Shown piece by piece: positions 22,405-32,978 of a stretch of DNA of 56,034 bases. Under the pieces are notes generated by a model, which saw only the letters and a program-made list of their open reading frames with translations, searched no databases and was not told where the DNA came from. Each line of letters begins with the position of its first letter. Position 1 is the stretch's first letter. Origin of the DNA: Planktothrix sp. PCC 11201 (GTDB lineage Bacteria > Cyanobacteriota > Cyanobacteriia > Cyanobacteriales > Microcoleaceae); assembly GCF_900009135.1 (NCBI RefSeq), contig NZ_LT797699.1, positions 1 to 56,034 on the forward strand. Reading direction: 5' to 3'. The translations under genes were made by a program, and so were the position numbers.

Positions 22405-25176
22405 ATGACAAGCATAATTCCACAGGGTGAGCAGAATCAAGTAGATCTGCATCAGATCGCCGATAATTTGCCGGGAGTGATTTATCAATCGTTGCTACAC
22501 CCTGATGGTGCTCAAGAGTATTTATATATTAGTCCTAGTTGCCGAAGAATTTACGAGCGAGAACCCGATGAAATTCAGCATAATGCCGCTTTAATGTGGG
22601 GATGGATGAATGATCGGGATCAATGGGTTTTTACTCAATCCCTTGTAACCTGTGCTCAAAAATTAATTCCCTGGCAACGACAATGGCAATATCAAACTCC
22701 ATCGGGACAGATCAAATATTTATCTGCGATCGCCCAACCTTGTCCTCAACCCAATGGCGATCTAATTTTTGATGGATTAATTTTAGAAATTCCACCCCCA
22801 ACCCTTGATAATTGTTGTCCCTGTTATCCTAAAACCTGCGAGATTGAACCTATTACAACCCATGAAATTGAACAAGTTTTAACTTGGTTTGACCCCTCAG
22901 ATCATTTAATAGAACCGGAAAAAACTGAAGCAGTTGTAGAAGAACAAGAGGAATTTTTAAGAAATATTTATAACGGCGTAGAACAGGTTATTTTTGTTGT
23001 TGCAGTTTTTCATGAAAAGAACTTTCGATGTTTAGGTTGGAATCCCAAAACCGAACAAATAACGGGACGGAAATCTGCTGAGGTTTATGGAAAAACCTTT
23101 ACAGAAATTTTCGGTTTGGTGGAAGGGGAAAAAGTTCTACAACATTATCGAGATTGTGTTCAGGCTAAAACCTCAATTCAATATGAAGAAGAAATTTGGT
23201 TTGAAGAAAAACAAACCTTTTCTTTAACCACCCTCAATCCCATTTTAGATCCCAGAGGAAAAATCTATCGAATTATCGGGACTTCTTTGGATATCACCGC
23301 CAGAAAAAACGCAGAAATAGCATTACAAAAGTCACAAATCCGCTTCCAACAATTAGCAGAAAATGTCCCCGGTGTTACCTATCAATATCATCAATATAAT
23401 CATCAAGGACAGGGCTGTTTTACCTATTTAAGCCCGAAATGTTTAGAATTAACTGAAATTAGACCCGAAGTTATTTTAAAAAATGCTGATTTCTTGTGGA
23501 AACTGATTCATCCTGATGATCTAAATAGCTTTGTAGATTCCATGGCCCAAGCTGTAGATACGGGAAAACCTTGGCAACATCAATACCGTTTAATTACTCC
23601 TTCGGGTAAGATTAAGTGGATTCAAGCCGGAGGCAGTTTAGGGAAACAACCGGATGGATCAATTGTTTGGGATGGTTTGCTTTTAGATATTAGCGATCGC
23701 AAACAAACTGAAGCAGCTTGGCAAAATTCAGAACAACAATTGCGGGAATTAGCCGAACGAGAAAAGATGCAAAATTGCATCGGTAATTTGATTAGAAATT
23801 CCCTAGATTGGAATACAATTTTAGAAACAACAGTACAAGAAATTCGTCAATTATTAGGAATTGATCGCTGTTATTTTGTTGGATATCACTCCGAATTAGA
23901 TCCTCCAGAATGGGAAATCCTCAAGGAATCCAAAGCCTCGAATTTAGTCAGTATTTCTGAAATGTATCCCGGGGATGCCCTACACCCGATTAGTGAGATG
24001 GTTTTACAGGGAAAAATGATCCAAATTGATCAAGTAATTACCTGTGAGATTTCATCTATTAGGAATTTTTTAATGGTTTTAGAATTGGAATCGGTTTTAA
24101 TTTTCCCGTTAAAAATTCAATCTGGTGATATTGGAGCTTTAGTATTAGCCCATTCTCAGGAGCCTCGACCTTGGAAACCTCAAGAAGTCGAACTTTTGCG
24201 CTCTGTTATCAATCAATTAGAAATCGCAATTAATCAAGCAAAACTCTATACAAAATCTCAAGAATCTGCTATAATTGCAACAGCAAAAACCCAAGAATTA
24301 GAACAAACAGTTTCTAAATTGCAACAAGCTCAAATGCAATTAGTTCATTCAGAAAAAATGTCAAGTTTAGGACAAATGGTTGCCGGAATTGCCCACGAAA
24401 TTAATAACCCTGTGAGCTTTATTTTTGGGAATCTCACCTATGCTAAAGAATATCTGGATGATTTATTTTCCGTGATTAAACTATATCAAAAACACTATCC
24501 CCATCCTGACTTAGAAATAGAAGAAAAATTAGAAGCAGTCGAACTAGATTTTATTGCAGAAGATCTCCCCCAATTATTAAATTCAATGAAAACTGGGGCG
24601 GAGCGAATTAGAGATATTGTTAAATCCTTGAGAATTTTTTCTCGTTTAGATGAATCAGAACTAAAAAATATTGATTTACATGAAAACTTAGACAGTACCT
24701 TAATGTTGTTAGAAAGTCGTCTCAAAGAACAACCCCATCATCCGGCAATTCAAGTGATTAAACAATATGGAAACTTACCTTTTGTTGAATGCTATGCCGG
24801 GGAACTAAATCAAGTTTTTATGAATTTATTGGCTAATGCCATTGACGCTGTAGAACAACGCAATAAACAGCGATCATTAAAGGAAATTATTGCTGATCCG
24901 GGTGTAATTTGGATTACGACCTCATTAACAGATTCCCAGCGCGTACAAATTAGAATTGCTGATAATGGAATTGGAATGTCCGCCGAGGTTTTAGCGAAAA
25001 TTTTTGATCCATTTTTCACCACTAAAGATGTGGGTTTAGGAACGGGTTTAGGACTATCTACCAGTTATAAAATTATTGTTGAAAAACATAGAGGTCAATT
25101 ATCCTGTATTTCAGAAGTGGGGTTAGGGACAGAATTTGTCATCGAGATCCCTACAGCACAATCTATGACTGACTAA
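22405..25176 (+). CDS. PAS/GAF sensor histidine kinase
   Basis: This 923-residue soluble kinase has three PAS-like domains (about 10-130, 190-305, 315-435), of which the first and third share the phrase PGV-Y-Q. A GAF domain follows (about 460-610), a short coiled coil, an H-box ([15 protein letters not shown]664), and a complete ATPase domain with N-box ([10 protein letters not shown]), G1 (DNGIGM), F-box (FDPFFTTK) and G2 (GLGTGLGLS). No membrane segment is seen, so it should sense a cytoplasmic or membrane-diffusing signal. It follows the CheY-like gene at 21896, its probable partner. Ligands are unknown. Confidence 0.9.
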   Translation: MTSIIPQGEQNQVDLHQIADNLPGVIYQSLLHPDGAQEYLYISPSCRRIYEREPDEIQHNAALMWGWMNDRDQWVFTQSLVTCAQKLIPWQRQWQYQTPSGQIKYLSAIAQPCPQPNGDLIFDGLILEIPPPTLDNCCPCYPKTCEIEPITTHEIEQVLTWFDPSDHLIEPEKTEAVVEEQEEFLRNIYNGVEQVIFVVAVFHEKNFRCLGWNPKTEQITGRKSAEVYGKTFTEIFGLVEGEKVLQHYRDCVQAKTSIQYEEEIWFEEKQTFSLTTLNPILDPRGKIYRIIGTSLDITARKNAEIALQKSQIRFQQLAENVPGVTYQYHQYNHQGQGCFTYLSPKCLELTEIRPEVILKNADFLWKLIHPDDLNSFVDSMAQAVDTGKPWQHQYRLITPSGKIKWIQAGGSLGKQPDGSIVWDGLLLDISDRKQTEAAWQNSEQQLRELAEREKMQNCIGNLIRNSLDWNTILETTVQEIRQLLGIDRCYFVGYHSELDPPEWEILKESKASNLVSISEMYPGDALHPISEMVLQGKMIQIDQVITCEISSIRNFLMVLELESVLIFPLKIQSGDIGALVLAHSQEPRPWKPQEVELLRSVINQLEIAINQAKLYTKSQESAIIATAKTQELEQTVSKLQQAQMQLVHSEKMSSLGQMVAGIAHEINNPVSFIFGNLTYAKEYLDDLFSVIKLYQKHYPHPDLEIEEKLEAVELDFIAEDLPQLLNSMKTGAERIRDIVKSLRIFSRLDESELKNIDLHENLDSTLMLLESRLKEQPHHPAIQVIKQYGNLPFVECYAGELNQVFMNLLANAIDAVEQRNKQRSLKEIIADPGVIWITTSLTDSQRVQIRIADNGIGMSAEVLAKIFDPFFTTKDVGLGTGLGLSTSYKIIVEKHRGQLSCISEVGLGTEFVIEIPTAQSMTD

Positions 25177-25229
25177 CGGGCTGAGAATTTTGTGTTAATG
25201 GGACGCTTTAAAACAGGGAGAATTTTGTT

Positions 25230-25322
25230 ATGTTCTTAACTGTCGGCAAATGGGAAAATCCTCCTTACGGGTTCAAACGTCTCACCTTTGCCCTTTTAGG
25301 GGTAACAACTCCTTTCAAATAA
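25230..25322 (+). CDS. possible 30-aa small protein
   Basis: An ATG at 25230 opens a 30-codon frame ending at 25322, with GGGAG 10 bp upstream. The peptide starts MFLTVGKWENPPYGFKRLTF and has a hydrophobic C-terminal part. It sits between the kinase (plus) and cbiX (minus). I do not recognise it; it may be a chance frame or a gene remnant. Confidence 0.25.
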   Translation: MFLTVGKWENPPYGFKRLTFALLGVTTPFK

Positions 25323-25328
25323 TTCCTC

Positions 25329-26036
25329 TTATCTCAATAAATCCTCAATTAAAGTTACTAAATTATCATCGATTTCTAAAGGTGAAATTAACTCAAATTC
25401 AACGGTGGGGAATTCTTGAGAAAATTTTTGCAGGGATTGGGTGATCGCATCTTTTATTCCACCAGAAAACATAAAATAAGGGATAATTCCAATTCGGTGA
25501 ACTCCCGATGCAGTTAATGCTTGAATTTGAGTTTCTAAATTCAAAGAAACTGACCAATAGGCAGGAATTGCCCCGATTTGAGTTGCTAACTGTTCAATGG
25601 GTTGATTCCCCCCAGGATGGCGACTTCCATGGGCTATTAAAATCCAATTTTCGATCTCAACCCTTGCCATTTTTGTTGCGATCCAATCGGCTAAAAGGTT
25701 GATTTGAGAACCGAAATAAGGTAATAAATTCAGTTGAATTTCTGCTCCGAGTTGTTCCTGAGCAATCGCAACTTCTTCGGGTAAATCGGTGTTAACATGA
25801 ACGCCTGACGAGAGAAATAACGGCAAAATTTGAACTTGAGAATATCCCCAAGATTGACTTAACTTGGCAAAGTTTTGAATCTGTTGATGCAGAGGAAGGG
25901 GAGCTAATTCTAAAGTTGCAGTTCCAACGGAAGAACAACCTGAACGTTCCCCTAAGCGTTTAGCCAATTGATTTAAGGCTTCTTGGGGACGGGGATCACG
26001 GCTACCGTGAGCAACGAGCAAAGATGTGGATAGCAA
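25329..26036 (-). CDS. CbiX/SirB-type sirohydrochlorin chelatase
   Basis: This 235-residue protein has two related halves, each starting with an AHGSR motif: LLVAHGSRDPR (about residues 6-16) and ILIAHGSRHPGG (about 132-143). The His residues bind the metal and the tetrapyrrole. The double-length form inserts Co or Fe into sirohydrochlorin for cobalamin or siroheme. LPLFLSSGVHVNTDLPEEV is also typical. It lacks the His-rich tail or Fe-S cluster motif of some CbiX proteins, so which metal is used remains open. It stands alone. Confidence 0.85.
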   Translation of the reverse strand: MLSTSLLVAHGSRDPRPQEALNQLAKRLGERSGCSSVGTATLELAPLPLHQQIQNFAKLSQSWGYSQVQILPLFLSSGVHVNTDLPEEVAIAQEQLGAEIQLNLLPYFGSQINLLADWIATKMARVEIENWILIAHGSRHPGGNQPIEQLATQIGAIPAYWSVSLNLETQIQALTASGVHRIGIIPYFMFSGGIKDAITQSLQKFSQEFPTVEFELISPLEIDDNLVTLIEDLLR

Positions 26037-26184
26037 GGGTTAGGATCAATCCTGAATGTGCAGTTAACGATTGATATTGTATCGAAAATTGATCAACTTC
26101 AGGAGTTTGGGAATAGAAAACACAAACCAAAATAAATTTTTTTTAAAAAAGTTGCTGATAATTTTGTGATTCCAAAACAATCAA

Positions 26185-26379
26185 CTACATATCAACTAAT
26201 TTCACCCAACCGCGGCGGACATTGTAAAGTAGTCGATTAATAATTGCTTGTTCGTCTTCAGTTAAACTATCCCCTAAAATGGCGGATCTTAGATGTTGGC
26301 GATCGCTACGGGTCACCACACTAGAAAACATAATTTGACCAAAAAGCTCCTCAAGGGGTACGGGACAGTATGCCATCAT
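26185..26379 (-). CDS. small conserved cyanobacterial protein (64 aa)
   Basis: This 64-residue protein contains the run TRSDRQHLRSAILGDSLTEDEQ followed by INRLLYNVRRGWVKLVD. From memory this pattern recurs in many short cyanobacterial proteins without known function. Either of the first two Met codons could be the start; GAGGTGATCC precedes them. It is monocistronic as far as can be seen. No catalytic motif. Confidence 0.6.
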   Translation of the reverse strand: MMAYCPVPLEELFGQIMFSSVVTRSDRQHLRSAILGDSLTEDEQAIINRLLYNVRRGWVKLVDM

Positions 26380-26533
26380 GGATCACCTCTACTTAGAATG
26401 GCTTGCTCAAAGATGAAAGTTCGTGAGCTTGTATAGATTAATTATGAACTTTTTGTACAGAATATTAAGTGATTCAAAGCTATGTAAATTTGTGATTAAT
26501 CTGGATAACTGTTGTGATTTGAGTCAATGTGCA

Positions 26534-26573
26534 TCCAAACCCAGCCATAAAGAGGGTTTGGAGACCAAACCCC
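26534..26573. repeat. dispersed hairpin repeat with two alternative folds
   Basis: TCCAAACCC (26534-26542) pairs with GGGTTTGGA (26554-26562). The right arm can instead pair with CCAAACCC (26565-26572) around a 3-nt loop. It lies 20 bp after the stop of the deacetylase-like gene (minus) and may end that transcript. Confidence 0.55.
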
Positions 26574-26592
26574 TACGATAAAATACTACAAC

Positions 26593-27513
26593 CTACAAAC
26601 ATTTTTCTAAGGTAGCCACCACCGATTGGGATAAACTCGGCAAATCATAGCCCCCCTCAAGTCCAAAGACAATTTTAGAAGTAAGTTGTAGACAATATTC
26701 GGTAAATATTCCATAGTCTTCAGGTTGTAGAGAAATACTAGCTAAGGGATCATCTCGGTTAGCATCGTACCCCGCACTCACGATCAGCAGATCCGGCTCA
26801 AACTGCCGTAAAAAGGGCATAATATAACCTTCAAAAGCAGGTTTATATAACCCCATTGTGCTGCCCGGAGACATGGGAATATTCAGAACATTGTTGTGAG
26901 AGCCACGTTCATCAGCATATCCCGTCCCCGGATAACAGGGAGATTGATGTAAAGAACAGTAAGCAATCCGAGGATTATCTTCCACTAACTCTTGAGTTCC
27001 ATTGCCGTGATGGACGTCCCAATCTAAAATTGCCACTTTCTCAATTCCTGGCTTTTTGAGCGCGTAATAAGCCGCGATCGCCGCATTCGACAATAAACAA
27101 AATCCCATACCCCGATCCGATTCAGCATGATGTCCGGGGGGACGAGCTAAAACAAAAACCGGACGTCCCCTATCCAAAACCCGATCCACCCCATCCAACC
27201 AAGCACTCACCGCCAAAAGTGCCACATCATAACTTTCCGCCGACATGGGGGTGTCCCCATCTAAATATCCCCCTCCCTGATCTGAGATCGCTTTCACCTG
27301 CTGAATATGGGCGGGAGTATGTACTGTTTCCAAAAGCTTGATTAAAGATTCCAGGCGATCGGCTACCGGAGTCGGCTGTTCCCACCGTAACTGTTCTGTC
27401 CAAGGTACGGATTTGAGGGCGTTTACAATTGCCGTTAAACGTTCTGGCCGTTCGGGATGGAACAATCCCGTCTTATGGTTGAGGAATTCGTCAGAATAAA
27501 TAACTGTTAGCAT
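26593..27513 (-). CDS. histone deacetylase-family hydrolase
   Basis: This 306-residue zinc hydrolase belongs to the arginase/deacetylase fold. The family order is visible: FHPERPERL, the pair of catalytic His in RPPGHHAE, ILDWDVHHGNGTQ with the metal-binding Asp and His, SLHQSPCYPGTG, and LIVSAGYDANRDDP with the second metal Asp. Bacterial members deacetylate polyamines, acetoin-related or protein lysine substrates; which one applies here is not known. GLEGGYDL near the C-terminus supplies the usual Gly-rich loop. All catalytic residues look intact. Confidence 0.88.
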   Translation of the reverse strand: MLTVIYSDEFLNHKTGLFHPERPERLTAIVNALKSVPWTEQLRWEQPTPVADRLESLIKLLETVHTPAHIQQVKAISDQGGGYLDGDTPMSAESYDVALLAVSAWLDGVDRVLDRGRPVFVLARPPGHHAESDRGMGFCLLSNAAIAAYYALKKPGIEKVAILDWDVHHGNGTQELVEDNPRIAYCSLHQSPCYPGTGYADERGSHNNVLNIPMSPGSTMGLYKPAFEGYIMPFLRQFEPDLLIVSAGYDANRDDPLASISLQPEDYGIFTEYCLQLTSKIVFGLEGGYDLPSLSQSVVATLEKCL

Positions 27514-27692
27514 TTGTCAAGAGTTTTTTCAATTTTAAATCCCAGATTTTACCCCCAATCAGAAGGCAAATTATGGTAGAATTTTAGGCATTAGTCACTG
27601 ATTTTAGAACCCCCACCGAAAGGGATTTTTTTTCTATTAATATTTTCGGTTAAATGTGACTAATTTTAAATTGTAATGGAGTTTTTGAAGGT

Positions 27693-30383
27693 ATGAGTAC
27701 CTCTGAGTCGAGAATTGTCCCGACGGATCTGAGAAATGAAATGCAGCAGTCCTACCTGGAATACGCCATGAGCGTGATTGTAGGGCGAGCGCTGCCAGAT
27801 GCACGGGATGGTTTGAAACCCGTTCACCGTCGGATCTTGTACGCGATGAACGAACTGGGCTTAACCCCCGATCGGCCCTTCCGTAAATGCGCCCGTGTGG
27901 TGGGGGAGGTACTCGGTAAATATCACCCCCATGGGGATGTGGCCGTTTATGACGCCTTGGTGCGGATGGCACAGGACTTTTCCATGCGATCGCCCTTAAT
28001 CAACGGCCATGGTAACTTTGGCTCGGTTGATAACGATCCCCCAGCGGCTATGCGGTATACCGAATGCCGTCTACAGGCCCTCACCAGTGATTCCCTCCTG
28101 CGAGATATCGATTCAGAAACCGTTGCCTTTGGCGATAACTTTGATGGATCTCAACAGGAACCCTTAGTTTTACCCGCACGAATTCCCCAATTACTATTAA
28201 ATGGATCTTCGGGAATTGCTGTGGGAATGGCGACCAATATTCCCCCTCACAATTTAGGAGAATTAATCGATGGTTTAGTGGCATTAATTCATAATCCTGA
28301 GATTACCATTACCGAATTAATGCGCCATATTCCCGGCCCAGATTTTCCCACCGGAGCACAAATTTTAGGGACATCGGGCATTAAAGAAGCCTATAATGAT
28401 GGTCGAGGTTCGATTACCATGCGCGGCATTGCTACCATTGAAACCATCGAACATAAAGGTAGACCCGATCGAGAAGCAATTATTGTTACCCAACTGCCTT
28501 ATCAAACCAATAAAGCGGCGATGATTGAACGCATTGCCGAAATGGTGAATGATAAGAAATTAGAGGGAATTTCCGATATTCGGGATGAAAGCGATCGGGA
28601 TGGAATGCGGATCGTGATTGAACTGAAACGGGATGCTTACCCCAGAGTTATCCTCAATAACCTCTACAAACAAACGCCCCTACAAACCAATTTTGGGGCG
28701 AATATGTTAGCTCTGGTTAATGGTCGTCCCGAAATTCTCACCCTGAAACGCTTCTTAGAAGTATTCCTGCATTTCCGAGAACAAACTATCCGCAAACGCA
28801 CGGAATATGAACTGAGAAAAGCCCAAGAACGGGATCATCTTTTACTGGGTTTATTAATTGCCTTAGACAATTTAGACGCAATTATTGCCTTGATTCGTCA
28901 TGCGGCGGATATTCCCATCGCCAAACAAGAATTAATGACCAACTATGGCTTATCTGAACAACAAGCCGATGCAATTTTACAAATGCAATTGCGACGGTTG
29001 ACCGCTTTAGAATCCCAAAAAATTGACCAAGAACACCAAGAATTACAAATCAAAATTACTGATTTAGAGGATATTTTAGCCCGACGAGAAAGAATTTTAG
29101 TAATCGTTGAAGATGAAGCCCTAGAAATCAAACAAAAGTTTAATACCCCCCGCCGTACTATTATTGAACATACCGAGGGAGAGTTAGAAGATACGGATTT
29201 AATCGCCAATGAAAAAGCATTGATTCTATTAACAGAACAGGGCTATATGAAGCGAATGCCTGTTAATACCTTTGCCGCCCAAAGTCGAGCCACAAAAGGC
29301 AAACAAGGCACAAAAATGAAAGAGGATGATGGGGTTGAACACTTTATCACCTGTTGCGACCATGACACGGTTTTATTCTTTAGTAATCGTGGGGTAGTTT
29401 ACAGTATTAGAGCCTATCAAATCCCTGCTTCATCCCGCACGGCGCGAGGAGTTCCCATTATTCAAATGTTACCCATTCCCAAGGAAGAACGGATCACATC
29501 TATTGTTCACGTTAGCGAATTTAGCGATGATGAATACTTAGTGATGTTAACTAAAGGCGGATTTATTAAGAAAACTCAACTCTCCGCCTTTAGTAATATT
29601 AGAACTAATGGTTTAATCGCCATTTCCTTAGAGGAAGGAGACGAATTACGCTGGGTCAGACGGGCAAAAGTTGACGATGGTATTATCATTGGTTCCCGTC
29701 ACGGCATGGCGATTCATTTTAAAGCTAATAATAAACAATTGCGACCCTTGGGACGGGCAACCAGGGGGGTTAAATCCATGAAATTGAAAGGGGATGATAC
29801 CTTAATCAGTATGGATATTTTGCCTAGTGCAATTATTTCTAATTTTGTTGAAGCGGAGGGAGAAGAAATTGAAACCGATGACGAGTTAGTGCTCACAACG
29901 GTAGAAACCACCGAGGAAGAAAACGAACTCACACCCGCAGAAACCACCGAAGAAAATGAAACAGAAACTGAAGTTGTAGCGGAGGTCAATTCTCTGGGAC
30001 TATCGGTTTTAGTCATAACTGCTAGTGGTTATGGAAAACGGGTTCCGGTGTCCCAATTCCGCCTCCAAAATCGCGCAGGAAAGGGGATTATTGCCACCAA
30101 GTTTAAACCCCATGCTAAAAAGGATGAAGTTGTGGCTTTAAAAGTCGTGGATGAAACCCACGAATTAATGTTAATTAGTAGTCGAGGGATTATTATTCGT
30201 CAAGTCGTGAATGCCATTCCCCTGCAATCTCGAAGTGCTACCGGGGTTCGGGTTCAACGATTATACGAGGAAGATTCCATTGCTGCGGTGGCCATTGTTC
30301 CCGCTTCTGGGGAAGAAGACGTGGAAAGTCTATCCAATGCTGAAGAATCTGGAGAATCTGGGGAGTCTGGAGAAGAAGAATAA
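27693..30383 (+). CDS. gyrA: DNA gyrase subunit A
   Basis: This 896-residue protein is the breakage-reunion subunit of a type IIA topoisomerase. The catalytic Tyr is Y122 in [10 protein letters not shown], so its numbering agrees exactly with E. coli GyrA. The tower and coiled-coil parts follow, then a beta-pinwheel C-terminal domain with repeated [12 protein letters not shown]-like blades. Position 83 is Val. The GyrA-box position reads QSRATKG rather than QRRGGKG. An acidic insertion (about residues 720-766) and an acidic Ser/Gly/Glu tail are present. Topoisomerase IV subunit A is the alternative, but length and N-terminus favour GyrA. A strong terminator lies at 30475. Confidence 0.88.
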   Translation: MSTSESRIVPTDLRNEMQQSYLEYAMSVIVGRALPDARDGLKPVHRRILYAMNELGLTPDRPFRKCARVVGEVLGKYHPHGDVAVYDALVRMAQDFSMRSPLINGHGNFGSVDNDPPAAMRYTECRLQALTSDSLLRDIDSETVAFGDNFDGSQQEPLVLPARIPQLLLNGSSGIAVGMATNIPPHNLGELIDGLVALIHNPEITITELMRHIPGPDFPTGAQILGTSGIKEAYNDGRGSITMRGIATIETIEHKGRPDREAIIVTQLPYQTNKAAMIERIAEMVNDKKLEGISDIRDESDRDGMRIVIELKRDAYPRVILNNLYKQTPLQTNFGANMLALVNGRPEILTLKRFLEVFLHFREQTIRKRTEYELRKAQERDHLLLGLLIALDNLDAIIALIRHAADIPIAKQELMTNYGLSEQQADAILQMQLRRLTALESQKIDQEHQELQIKITDLEDILARRERILVIVEDEALEIKQKFNTPRRTIIEHTEGELEDTDLIANEKALILLTEQGYMKRMPVNTFAAQSRATKGKQGTKMKEDDGVEHFITCCDHDTVLFFSNRGVVYSIRAYQIPASSRTARGVPIIQMLPIPKEERITSIVHVSEFSDDEYLVMLTKGGFIKKTQLSAFSNIRTNGLIAISLEEGDELRWVRRAKVDDGIIIGSRHGMAIHFKANNKQLRPLGRATRGVKSMKLKGDDTLISMDILPSAIISNFVEAEGEEIETDDELVLTTVETTEEENELTPAETTEENETETEVVAEVNSLGLSVLVITASGYGKRVPVSQFRLQNRAGKGIIATKFKPHAKKDEVVALKVVDETHELMLISSRGIIIRQVVNAIPLQSRSATGVRVQRLYEEDSIAAVAIVPASGEEDVESLSNAEESGESGESGEEE

Positions 30384-30416
30384 AAAATAACCCCCTTTCC
30401 CTCCGAAACCTCCCGT

Positions 30417-30464
30417 CTGGGGGGGCAGGGGAGGCAGGGGGAGCAGGGGGAGCAGAGCCCTGCT
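30417..30464 (+). repeat. G-rich GGGGAGGCA-type repeat
   Basis: A tract of G4-G7 runs separated by CA, AGCA or AGGCA follows gyrA, about 35 bp after its stop codon. The same unit fills the right end of the window (55949-56034). It is a dispersed G-rich repeat able to form G-quadruplexes on the plus strand. Confidence 0.75.
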
Positions 30465-30474
30465 AATATAAATG

Positions 30475-30518
30475 TTTTCCAGGTAAGTTAACTAAAAAAG
30501 TTCACCTTACCTGAAAAA
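30475..30518. terminator. bidirectional terminator between gyrA and tRNA-Arg
   Basis: CAGGTAAG (30480-30487) pairs with CTTACCTG (30506-30513), extended inward by AACT/AGTT around five A. TTTT precedes and AAAAA follows the stem, so T-runs are present in both directions. Confidence 0.7.
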
Positions 30519-30538
30519 CCAGATATTAAGTAATCTAA

Positions 30539-30613
30539 CGGGCTAGGAGGGATTCGAACCCCCGACACCGTGGTCCGTAGCCACGTGCTCTAGTCCACTG
30601 AGCTACAAGCCCC
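30539..30613 (-). tRNA. tRNA-Arg (anticodon ACG)
   Basis: On the minus strand the gene runs from GGGCTTG to CTAGCCC plus discriminator G. The D-arm begins TAGCTCAG, the anticodon stem is CGTGG/CCACG around CTACGGA with anticodon ACG, and the T-arm is GGGGG-TTCGAAT-CCCTC. One acceptor pair (position 6-67) appears to be U-U. CCA is not encoded. Confidence 0.93.
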
Positions 30614-30686
30614 CGTCAGTTCAGCACAACAATCTCAAAAATTAGCTTTTTTTGACTGCTTTATTAGCATAACACATTTTTTCCAA

Positions 30687-31208
30687 ATGGCAAACATTTT
30701 TTTTTCAGAATCCGCCGATCTCCTTTCCCACCTGGATGAAACCGGAGAAGCAAGGATGGTGGATGTGTCCGAGAAGGAGGTTACTCGTCGTCAGGCGATC
30801 GCAGGGGGACAAGTCAGGATGTTAAGCACCACCTTTGACGCCATTGAAGCCGGAAACGCACCCAAAGGGGATGTTTTAAGCACAGCAAAACTGGCGGGAA
30901 TCATGGCGGCCAAACAAACGGCCCAATTAATCCCCCTGTGTCATCCCTTACCCCTGGGCAAAATTGATGTCCAAATTATTCCCGATCCCGAATTACCCGG
31001 GTATCAAATTCGAGCCCAAGTGATTACCAAAGCAGAAACCGGGGTAGAAATGGAAGCCTTAACCGCCGTTTCCGTGGCGGCTTTGACCCTCTATGACATG
31101 GCCAAAGCCTTGGAAAAATCCATTGTGATTGAGTCAATTCGCCTGTTGAGTAAAACCGGAGGAAAATCCGGGGACTACCAACAACAGATAGAAGTCAATC
31201 CCAGTTAA
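30687..31208 (+). CDS. moaC: cyclic pyranopterin monophosphate synthase MoaC
   Basis: This 173-residue enzyme converts the MoaA product to cyclic pyranopterin monophosphate in molybdenum cofactor synthesis. Family motifs are [37 protein letters not shown], and [20 protein letters not shown], followed by KSGG-type KTGGKSGDY. Length is normal. No other moa gene is adjacent. tRNA-Arg lies upstream on the opposite strand with 73 bp between them. Confidence 0.93.
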   Translation: MANIFFSESADLLSHLDETGEARMVDVSEKEVTRRQAIAGGQVRMLSTTFDAIEAGNAPKGDVLSTAKLAGIMAAKQTAQLIPLCHPLPLGKIDVQIIPDPELPGYQIRAQVITKAETGVEMEALTAVSVAALTLYDMAKALEKSIVIESIRLLSKTGGKSGDYQQQIEVNPS

Positions 31209-31247
31209 GCCTAAAATGGAATAGAAATGCTTGGGAATTAATTGTCT

Positions 31248-31502
31248 ATGCCTCCTCGTTGGCCCCGTCAACCTGACCGGAAAGATCCAGACTATCGTCG
31301 TTTGGATGATCGGGTGAATTTTGCCACCCATGTTGCTATTTTTGCCACGATTAATTCGGGTTTATGGTTTTTCCATAATCTGCAATCCACGGACTGGTCT
31401 TGGTTAACTGGATTTACTCTAATTTGGTTATCTGCGATCGCCCTTCATGGTCTTTATATTTTTGCGATCGCCGACTATTCTCCCGTCACCCCCGATCAAT
31501 AA
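31248..31502 (+). CDS. 2TM-domain membrane protein
   Basis: This 84-residue protein has a basic, Pro-rich N-terminus (MPPRWPRQPDRKDPDYRRL) and two hydrophobic helices (about residues 28-45 and 52-72), the plan of the 2TM domain family of small bacterial membrane proteins. I chose the ATG at 31248; a TTG at 31242 is in frame. It follows moaC by 39 bp on the same strand and may share its transcript. Function unknown. Confidence 0.65.
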   Translation: MPPRWPRQPDRKDPDYRRLDDRVNFATHVAIFATINSGLWFFHNLQSTDWSWLTGFTLIWLSAIALHGLYIFAIADYSPVTPDQ

Positions 31503-31553
31503 CATTTGAGTTAACCATTAATCGTTAACCCTTAACTATTTAGGAGTTTAATC

Positions 31554-31859
31554 ATGTCTGTTTTAGATACCAAAACCCTGGAAAAATTAGCCGCTGAAAT
31601 TGGAGAAAATATCTATATTGATATTGCTAAATGGCATCTGTATTTATCGGATGCCCATTTGCATACACAATTAGCCGAACAACTTTATCCCCTCTTGGAG
31701 CAGGGAGACTTTACCGAAAGTGAAGTTCAACAGGTCTTGCAAAAAGTTTATGTCAATTTAGGGGGCGGAAAACAGACGACCTCCTTAGTGAATTTAATTC
31801 CCAATGCAGGAATTCAAGACCTGGTAAGAATTTTAAAAGACTTCCAAGAAGACCTGTAA
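31554..31859 (+). CDS. DUF3181 family protein
   Basis: This 101-residue soluble helical protein matches, from memory, the cyanobacterial DUF3181 family, with phrases such as LAAEIGENIYIDIAKWHLYL, LHTQLAEQLYPLLE and KVYVNLGGGK. AGGAG lies 9 bp before the ATG. The family has no known function. It is probably the last gene of the moaC unit, followed by a GAGGCG-TTCA-CGCCTC hairpin at 31870. Confidence 0.75.
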   Translation: MSVLDTKTLEKLAAEIGENIYIDIAKWHLYLSDAHLHTQLAEQLYPLLEQGDFTESEVQQVLQKVYVNLGGGKQTTSLVNLIPNAGIQDLVRILKDFQEDL

Positions 31860-31869
31860 ACTTTGTTGT

Positions 31870-31885
31870 GAGGCGTTCACGCCTC
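31870..31885. terminator. small perfect hairpin
   Basis: GAGGCG-TTCA-CGCCTC forms a 6-bp stem 10 bp after the DUF3181 stop codon. There is no T-run, so it is a weak terminator or a dispersed repeat. Confidence 0.4.
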
Positions 31886-31923
31886 CCTCAAATTCCCATG
31901 ATCTACACTTATTATCAGTTTGA

Positions 31924-32133
31924 TTGAACTTTACTACTGGTGTTCCCTTTGAACAACAACAGCAAAATTTAGAAGATTTTCCCCACTTAAAAGCTTGGTT
32001 TAATCGAATTCAGTCCCGTCCAGCAGTGATCCGGGCTTATGAAAAAGGAAAAGCCTATGCTTCCGGTAAAAAAATGACCGATGAAGCTAAAAAAATCCTG
32101 TTGGGTCAAAGTGCAAAAACCCTGGAAAATTAG
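31924..32133 (+). pseudogene. C-terminal remnant of a glutathione S-transferase
   Basis: About 69 codons encode the C-terminal end of a glutathione S-transferase: DFPHLKAWFNRIQSRPAVIRA followed by a Lys-rich tail, a standard ending of bacterial GST helical domains. The N-terminal thioredoxin-like domain with the glutathione site is missing. The only possible start is a TTG with no ribosome-binding site. A 9-codon ATG frame (MIYTYYQFD) ending at 31925 could be leftover N-terminus, implying a large internal deletion. The reading frame is still open, so decay is recent or a short product is kept. Confidence 0.7.
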
Positions 32134-32211
32134 GATTCAAAAAATTAGAAAAACCGGGTTTTGAAAGTTAATAAACCCGGCTTTTAAACGAGTAAAAAAC
32201 ACCGCTATCAA

Positions 32212-32889
32212 CTAACGCAATAGGGTTTTAAAGAGTTTAATGCCATCGGTATTTCCTAACATGGGATCGGAGGCTCTTTCGGGATGGGGCATCATACCTA
32301 AAACGTTACCTTGACGGTTACAGATTCCCGCAATATTATTTAAAGATCCATTAGGATTTTCTTCGGGTTTGGGAGTTTTATCAGTTCCATAACGGAATAA
32401 AACCTGGTGATTTGCTTCTAATTCTTCTAGGGTTTTTTCATCGGCATAATAACAGCCTTCCCCGTGGGCAATGGGTAAATTAATCACTTCTCCCACTTCA
32501 TATTCAGAAGTCCAGGGAATATTCTGATTAATTACTGTTAAAGGGGCAGACTCACAAATAAAGTGTAAATCCCGATTTCTGACTAATGCTCCGGGTAATA
32601 ATCCCGCTTCAGTTAATACCTGAAATCCATTACAAATTCCCAGAACAAATTTCCCTTGGTTGGCGTGTTCAATTGTTGAACGCATGATCGGAGAAAAACG
32701 CGCGATCGCCCCACAGCGCAAGTAATCCCCGTAACTAAATCCCCCCGGAATTACTACCACATCAATATCCGATAAATCCGTATCTTCATGCCAAATCATC
32801 CGGGTTGGTTGTCCTAATAATCCTTGAGTGACCCAAGCCACATCTCGATCGCAATTAGAACCCGGAAAAACAATAACCCCAAATTTCAT
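32212..32889 (-). CDS. purQ: phosphoribosylformylglycinamidine synthase subunit PurQ
   Basis: This 225-residue glutaminase supplies ammonia for FGAM synthesis in purine biosynthesis, in complex with PurS and PurL. The class I amidotransferase triad is visible: Cys86 in GICNGFQ, and His and Glu in [20 protein letters not shown] at the start is diagnostic. It lies 89 bp after purS on the same strand, so the two are co-oriented as usual; purL is not in the window. Length is normal. Confidence 0.94.
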   Translation of the reverse strand: MKFGVIVFPGSNCDRDVAWVTQGLLGQPTRMIWHEDTDLSDIDVVVIPGGFSYGDYLRCGAIARFSPIMRSTIEHANQGKFVLGICNGFQVLTEAGLLPGALVRNRDLHFICESAPLTVINQNIPWTSEYEVGEVINLPIAHGEGCYYADEKTLEELEANHQVLFRYGTDKTPKPEENPNGSLNNIAGICNRQGNVLGMMPHPERASDPMLGNTDGIKLFKTLLR

Positions 32890-32978
32890 AGTGTATTTAT
32901 GTAGTAAATTAGTGATAGAAAGAAGTTGATCAAAAAATGTTTTTAGTTAATTTTTGATCAACCCAAATGTTCATCAAC

